Below are positions 57,521 to 64,000 of a stretch of 64,000 nucleotides of DNA, one piece after another. Source of the stretch: Populus alba. Its lineage: Eukaryota; Streptophyta; Magnoliopsida; Malpighiales; Salicaceae. The stretch is taken from assembly GCF_005239225.2 (NCBI RefSeq), contig NC_133284.1, forward strand, positions 31,296,339 to 31,360,338. The letters run 5' to 3'. Numbering within the stretch: position 1 is the first letter of the stretch; every line of letters starts with the position of its first letter. The notes beneath the pieces were generated by a model. That model was given only the letters and a program-made list of their open reading frames with translations, made no database searches and was not told where the DNA came from. Made by a program: the position numbers and the translations under genes.

Positions 57521-58971
57521 TCCTCCTTCATAGGGGATGTCTCTAGTGGCTCCAAGATTCTCTACCACCATGTGGACTTGGGAGAGATCACTACCACTGA
57601 TCACATAGAAAAAGAAAGTTGCGGTGCACTCTTCACAGTTTTCCATCTCATTTTCTATGTTTGGAGCTTCTATCCCTTTCTGCTTGATAGCTCCACCCAC
57701 ACCAACTCTCTTTGGTGTCTTCGCCTTTCATCATAGGCGTTCGCACCCCCTCAATTAGGTGCTTCTGCAACAGCTCATCTTTCCATCCTTGCATGCATTG
57801 GAAAGGTCCTCGCTTGTTGCCTTTATCAAGAGCACAAGAGACTTCATGTTGTACAACTCTTTCTCACAGTCTCTGCTCTGAGCTTCATCTGGGAACTCTT
57901 CTTCTCCTTGCACCTATTATCTCATAACAGTACCTCGTTGGATCCTCCGGGTACTTCTGCACAATCTCCGTGTGCTCTTGTGCAATTTCAGTTCTCCAGA
58001 TTTCTCCCCTATTCTTTGCTTTTATGTTTGACAGCAGCTCATCCCGTCACAACATCTGTCCAAGTCAAAATAGGGTGCCAATCTTTATCCCCTTGCTGTA
58101 TTTCTCTTCCATTATCAGGGTCTTCATCAATTCTCCCTTCAAGAAATCACAGTCACCAAATCTAACTTCTTGGAGAAATCACCACTCTATCAGATCCTTG
58201 ATCATACGGAACCCAATTGTTCCCCTTGTGCCGTCATCCTGCTAGTCTTCAACAGTTTCATAACAAATTGTCACATATACAAAAATAGTACTGTGTGGAT
58301 GATCCTTCAACTAAGCAAGTTCCCAGGAAAGATTTGGAGGGGTCACACTGGTCCCGCTTAAAACCCAATCTCCTAGACAGAACTTCTTAGAACGTATCTA
58401 TCCACCGTACTGCCTTTTTGTATATACAACCATTTGCTAGCTTTGTTGCGGCTTTCCTTTTACAAGTGATCTGGGGTATCCTGGTTTTATACCTGATTTC
58501 TCAACATCTGGCGAGACTACCAGTGCTTAGATTCGTCAAGAATTGGTCTTCATCAGTTTTCACTCTACACCTCTAAATGTCCACATAACCGGGTGTCCAG
58601 AGTGTCCCAATTTTACCTTCCATCAAGGCATTACATTTTCCCACTTAATAGTTCAGCACATATAATTGGGTAAACATGTGCACCTTCTTCTTCTTCATCT
58701 CCATCGACCACCATGATGACCTTCAGATGCCTCCTAATCGGGCAATCTCTCTTTAATAATTCACCACCGCCATTTTGGTCTCGAATCTCAATGATCGGAC
58801 CGTACCATTGCATCCGGAATGATCAAATTAAGCTGGAAACATGTCTTGAATCGTCCACATCGCACATCAGACGGCTACGATTTGATCAAAACAATTCTGG
58901 CCTAATTAACGGCTCAGATTCAATCTTAGATCCGGTTGCACGTAGGATCAGCTACACTGGATCCTATCCCT

Positions 58972-59032
58972 CGGCTCACGGCTCGGCTCAGCTCCAATTC
59001 GGCTCGGCTCAATTTGGCTCGGCTCGTGGCTG
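58972..59032. repeat. Degenerate GGCTC repeat in the internal region, copy 1
   Basis: About eight CGGCTC/GGCTC steps in 60 bases; repeated in the second internal copy near 62850-62910. Low complexity and possibly structured. Confidence 0.7.
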
Positions 59033-59448
59033 ATGACGTGGCAGGTGGGCCCCTATGCTGACATGTCCGTTGACTAGTCAATGCTTTTGCTGACTGTGTA
59101 TGCTGATTTCATCCTTGCATCATGCTGATGTCATCCTTTACATGGCACGTCACTGTTCATGGCACTGTTCATATGGTTTCGGGTCATCTGGTCTTTCGGG
59201 TCGGGTCAACTCATCCGGGTGAAGAAGACGCGTGGCATGCGTGGGGCGCGTCTGCGCGCGTGGGCAGACGCCTTGCCGGAGAGTGATGGAGAGTGCAGCC
59301 ATGTCCGACGTCCGATTTTGACGCCGTTTTCACCAGTGGCTTCGTCTCGTCCTCCTCTACAAAGTGGTATGGTCAAAACACAATTTTGACAACTTTCATT
59401 TTTGAGCAAAAATCAAACACCACTTTAACCATATGCTCTGATACCAAT

Positions 59449-59913
59449 TGTTGGGCGCGGAATCCGGTGACCGGTGATGAACTGATCTTTGCTCATCGGA
59501 GGGGTAAGCACACTGAGACACAATATTTTACGTGGTTCGGCAAAACCGCCTACATCCACGGGAGAGAGTCCATTTTATTAGAGTAGAGAAAGAATACAAT
59601 AAATACATGGAGGAGGATCTCATCACTCAACTCCCATCTCTCTTGCTGCCTTGCAGCTGCAGGGCTGCTGCCATGGGCAGCAGCCCTTCCTCTTCTCTTT
59701 CTCTTCCACTCTCTACAATTCTCACGTTCTCACTCTCACAAAGCTCTCTTTGTATGGTGCCTATTTATAGGCATGATGGTGGCTTCTCTTCTTCTTTCCA
59801 GCAGCTGCAGCTGCAGCTGCAGTCAATGGTGGCTGCCATCTTCTTCAACAAAGGCTGCTGGTCAATGGTAATGTTAGGCACATTAAATGGCAACACACCT
59901 AACAAACCTAACA
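59449..59913 (-). repeat. LTR 2 (middle LTR, 465 bp)
   Basis: Same length as the other two; no target duplication on either side. The primer-site side of internal 1 and the purine-tract side of internal 2 both abut it, so it serves as 5' LTR of one unit and 3' LTR of the other. I saw no difference from LTR 3. Confidence 0.93.
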
Positions 59914-60774
59914 ATCACCCCCTTTGACATTTATATGGGCAATTGTCCTCTTGCTTCTTCAGCACAATCTTGCATCCTGCAGCTCTTCCAAGCTTACCAT
60001 TCCGAGAGCGTCTCCGGCTAAGTTTACAGGTACTCGCCAAACCTTCCAATCACCAGAGTCACTAAAGCACACCCTTGCTTACACCAAAGGATCACTTCAA
60101 CCAGATGGTCTCACACATCACATCTGAAGAGTGTTAACGCTTGTCTCTGGGAACATTCCCCTTCGAGCATATCAACCATGCTCGGTCCGGAATGATTTAT
60201 CAAGCCTCACACCAAGGCTTACAACACCCCCTCAAACGGATATTCCAAGTGTGACAGTCATTATGTGAGTATCTCAATATGATCACAAGCCCACCACTCT
60301 TCCAAGAGTCTACTCATCCAGGAGTTGCGCCTGCCCTCTGTTCCACCATAGGAACCACGCCTTACTTCTCCATGAGTCTCTCGCTCTTAGTCGTAAGAGC
60401 CCAGGTAGCTCTCCACCTTTAACCATGGGGGCAGCCCATTAAAGGTTGATCCATGTATGTCTTCATACTCTGAGTATTACAATGCCATCACCGAGCTCAC
60501 CACCTTGACAAGAGTCAACTCGTTTCCAGAACCTGCGCATGCCCTCTGCTCCTTCATAGCAGCCGCGTCTTAATGCTCCACAAGTTATCCACTTATTGTC
60601 CAAGGCAAATGTCTTCTAGCTCATTGATCTTTAGCATGGGGGCAATATCCATGAAAGTCAATCCTGCATTTGTCTTCATACTCATCATAGCCACTTCATT
60701 GCCTATCCACCTGTCCACTCATATCTAGCCATCACATTGGCTCTGGGGCGTTCTGAATTGGGCTCATATCGTGG

Positions 60775-61397
60775 CCCACACACCTTCTCCTCTGAGGTGT
60801 CTCCGCCCGTTGTCATGCGGCGGTCTGAAATGGGCTCACATTACGGCCCTCACACCATCCATCCGAGGTGTTTCTGCTCGTCATGAGACGGCCTGAACAT
60901 GGACTCATATCAAGGTCCTCACACCTTTCATCTGAGGTGTCTCCGCCTGTCATCATGAGACGACCTGATCTTGGACTCATATTATGGTCCTCACACCTTC
61001 TGTCTAAGGTGTCTTCGCCTGTCGTCATGAGACGGTCTGAACATGGACTCATATCATGGTCCTCACACCTTCTGTCTAAGGTGTCTCCGCTCATCGTCAT
61101 GCAGCGGTCTGAAATCTGGGCTCATATCATGGCCCTCACACCTTTCATCTGAGGTGTCTCTGCCTGTCGTCATGAGACGACCTGATCTTGGACTCATATC
61201 ATGGTCCTCACACCTTCTGTCTGAGGTGTCTCCGTCTATCGTTATGAGACGGCCTGAACATGGACTCATACCATGGTCCTCACACCTTCTATCTGAGGTG
61301 TCCCTGTCTGTCGTCATGGGGCGGTCTGAACCAAGTCTCTAATCTTGGCCCACACACCTTCCAGCTGAGGTGTCTATACTCGTCATTATGAGACGGC
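60775..61397 (-). repeat. 72-bp tandem repeat array, copy 2
   Basis: The same nine-unit array in the second internal region, nearly identical to 56892-57520. Single-base indels between the copies shift the derived reading frames. Confidence 0.88.
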
Positions 61398-63324
61398 CAC
61401 ATCCTCCTTCATAGGGGATGTCTCTAGTGGCTCCAAGATTCTCTACCACCATGTGGACTTGGGAGAGATCACTACCACTGATCACATAGAAAAAGAAAGT
61501 TGCGGTGCACTCTTCACAGTTTTCCATCTCATTTTCTATGTTTGGAGCTTCTATCCCTTTCTGCTTGATAGCTCCACCCACACCAACTCTCTTTGGTGTC
61601 TTCGCCTTTCATCATAGGCGTTCGCACCCCCTCAATTAGGTGCTTCTGCAACAGCTCATCTTTCCATCCTTGCATGCATTGGAAAGGTCCTCGCTTGTTG
61701 CCTTTATCAAGAGCACAAGAGACTTCATGTTGTACAACTCTTTCTCACAGTCTCTGCTCTGAGCTTCATCTGGGAACTCTTCTTCTCCTTGCACCTATTA
61801 TCTCATAACAGTACCTCGTTGGATCCTCCGGGTACTTCTGCACAATCTCCGTGTGCTCTTGTGCAATTTCAGTTCTCCAGATTTCTCCCTATTCTTTGCT
61901 TTTATGTTTGACAGCAGCTCATCCCGTCACAACATCTGTCCAAGTCAAAATAGGGTGCCAATCTTTATCCCCTTGCTGTATTTCTCTTCCATTATCAGGG
62001 TCTTCATCAATTCTCCCTTCAAGAAATCACAGTCACCAAATCTAACTTCTTTGGAGAAATCACCACTCTATCAGATCCTTGATCATACGGAACCCAATTG
62101 TTCCCCTTGTGCCGTCATCCTGCTAGTCTTCAACAGTTTCATAACAAATTGTCACATATACAAAAATAGTACTGTGTGGATGATCCTTCAACTAAGCAAG
62201 TTCCCAGGAAAGATTTGGAGGGGTCACACTGGTCCCGCTTAAAACCCAATCTCCTAGACAGAACTTCTTAGAACGTATCTATCCACCGTACTGCCTTTTT
62301 GTATATACAACCATTTGCTAGCTTTGTTGCGGCTTTCCTTTACAAGTGATCTGGGGTATCCTGGTTTTATACCTGATTTCTCAACATCTGGCGAGACTAC
62401 CAGTGCTTAGATTCGTCAAGATTGGTCTTCATCAGTTTTCACTCTACACCTCTAAATGTCCACATAACCGGGTGTCCAGAGTGTCCCAATTTTACCTTCC
62501 ATCAAGGCATTACATTTTCCCACTTAATAGTTCAGCACATATAATTGGGTAAACATGTGCACCTTCTTCTTCTTCATCTCCATCGACCACCATGATGACC
62601 TTCAGATGCCTCCTAATCGGGCAATCTCTCTTTAATAATTCACCACCGCCATTTTGGTCTCGAATCTCAATGATCGGACCGTACCATTGCATCCGGAATG
62701 ATCAAATTAGCTGGAAACATGTCTTGAATCGTCCACATCGCACATCAGACGGCTACGATTTGATCAAAACAATTCTGGCCTAATTAACGGCTCAGATTCA
62801 ATCTTAGATCCGGTTGCACGTAGGATCAGCTACACTGGATCCTATCCCTCGGCTCACGGCTCGGCTCAGCTCCAATTCGGCTCGGCTCAATTTGGCTCGG
62901 CTCGTGGCTGATGACGTGGCAGGTGGGCCCCTATGCTGACATGTCCGTTGACTAGTCAATGCTTTTGCTGACTGTGTATGCTGATTTCATCCTTGCATCA
63001 TGCTGATGTCATCCTTTACATGGCACGTCACTGTTCATGGCACTGTTCATATGGTTCGGGTCATCTGGTCTTCGGGTCGGGTCAACTCATCCGGGTGAAG
63101 AAGACGCGTGGCATGCGTGGGGCGCGTCTGCGCGCGTGGGCAGACGCCTTGCCGGAGAGTGATGGAGAGTGCAGCCATGTCCGACGTCCGATTTTGACGC
63201 CGTTTTCACCAGTGGCTTCGTCTCGTCCTCCTCTACAAAGTGGTATGGTCAAAACACAATTTTGACAACTTTCATTTTTGAGCAAAAATCAAACACCACT
63301 TTAACCATATGCTCTGATACCAAT

Positions 63325-63789
63325 TGTTGGGCGCGGAATCCGGTGACCGGTGATGAACTGATCTTTGCTCATCGGAGGGGTAAGCACACTGAGACACAAT
63401 ATTTTACGTGGTTCGGCAAAACCGCCTACATCCACGGGAGAGAGTCCATTTTATTAGAGTAGAGAAAGAATACAATAAATACATGGAGGAGGATCTCATC
63501 ACTCAACTCCCATCTCTCTTGCTGCCTTGCAGCTGCAGGGCTGCTGCCATGGGCAGCAGCCCTTCCTCTTCTCTTTCTCTTCCACTCTCTACAATTCTCA
63601 CGTTCTCACTCTCACAAAGCTCTCTTTGTATGGTGCCTATTTATAGGCATGATGGTGGCTTCTCTTCTTCTTTCCAGCAGCTGCAGCTGCAGCTGCAGTC
63701 AATGGTGGCTGCCATCTTCTTCAACAAAGGCTGCTGGTCAATGGTAATGTTAGGCACATTAAATGGCAACACACCTAACAAACCTAACA
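63325..63789 (-). repeat. LTR 3 (465 bp)
   Basis: The right-hand outer LTR, i.e. the 5' LTR of the element in its sense orientation, followed by the CTTGA target duplication. Confidence 0.93.
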
Positions 63790-63794
63790 CTTGA

Positions 63795-64000
63795 TACTAT
63801 TCAGAAGTTAAATGAAAAAAACATTTTTTATATTGATTTATCTTTCAGTATTTATATTACTTAAAAACAAGAGATTTTTTTTTTAAATTTTATACAAAAC
63901 AAATATACCCTTAATTACAAAGATAGTTTGCGTGGATGGGATTTTGCGCCCGTGAGAAACACAGGTTAAATCACTTTATATAAATACAAGACAAAAGCAG
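63795..64000. other. AT-rich flank to the window end
   Basis: The resumed pre-insertion sequence next to the retroelement. No feature is seen. Confidence 0.5.

Larger units (their letters stand above)
55561..63794 (-). mobile_element. Triple-LTR tandem non-autonomous LTR retroelement
   Basis: The structure is LTR (55566-56030), internal (56031-59448), LTR (59449-59913), internal (59914-63324), LTR (63325-63789), flanked only at the outside by the 5-bp target duplication CTTGA (55561-55565 and 63790-63794). Sense is minus: each internal region has a TGGTATCAGAGC primer site 2 nt inside its right-hand LTR (59435-59446 and 63311-63322) and a purine tract AAAGGGGGTGAT next to its left-hand LTR (56031-56042 and 59914-59925). 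A single unit would be about 4.35 kb. No gag or pol motif is found in any frame, so it is non-autonomous (LARD-like), with a Copia-type primer. Unequal LTR-LTR recombination is the simplest origin. Confidence 0.93.

Noticed and set aside
55649..63794. Repeated 128-131-codon plus-strand frames (55649, 59532 and 63408) starting MVRQNRLHPRE
   Set aside because: They lie inside the three LTRs, antisense to the element, and repeat only because the LTR repeats. No domain is seen.
55561..63794. Tandem duplication of a host gene segment
   Set aside because: TG...CA ends, primer sites, purine tracts and the outer CTTGA duplication show that it is an LTR element.

Overview
The window is nuclear DNA of a flowering plant. 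It has GT-AG introns, a very AT-rich intergenic background, MITEs, TRIMs and Copia LTR elements primed by initiator Met-tRNA, and a plant-type gene set. The protein sequences and the repeat families look like Salicaceae (Populus or Salix). That placement is an inference from recognition and was not tested. Nothing prokaryotic, viral or organellar was seen.

I can support eight host genes. They are an intronless A20/AN1 zinc-finger stress-associated protein (1240-1803, +); LSM7 (11434-13304, -) head to head with RPL31 (13885-15173, +); the DNA-end-resection gene GR1/COM1 (20703-27928, +); an intronless extracellular LRR protein of the DRT100 type (30406-31503, -); a SURP/G-patch splicing factor (35752-40263, +); a bHLH factor of the bHLH122/128/130 type (46760-49032, +); and a RABA4-type Rab GTPase (52790-55034, +). 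Exon joins were worked out by hand from frame and GT/AG signals; in every multi-exon gene the exons sum to an intact frame.

Mobile DNA fills much of the remainder. A young, almost intact Copia element (21996-26963, coding on the minus strand) sits in an intron of GR1, antisense to it, with 182-bp LTRs differing at one base and a GAATT target duplication. At the right end, 55566-63789 is one non-autonomous LTR retroelement in an LTR-internal-LTR-internal-LTR arrangement: three 465-bp LTRs and a single outer CTTGA target duplication. Each internal part carries about nine copies of a 72-bp hairpin-rich repeat. Smaller elements are two matching 211/212-bp Tourist-like MITEs, an 808-bp MITE, a roughly 1-kb DNA element full of a GGAAAGTGTTTTCC motif, two TRIMs in opposite orientation on either side of a broken plant-mobile-domain gene, and long triplet and TA microsatellites.

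The genes do not form a pathway. They are mostly housekeeping functions (ribosome, U6 snRNP, splicing, vesicle traffic, DNA repair) plus stress and flowering-type regulators. GR1 and the SURP/G-patch gene are, as I recall, also neighbours in Arabidopsis (AT3G52115 and AT3G52120), which suggests conserved microsynteny. DRT100 lies between them here.
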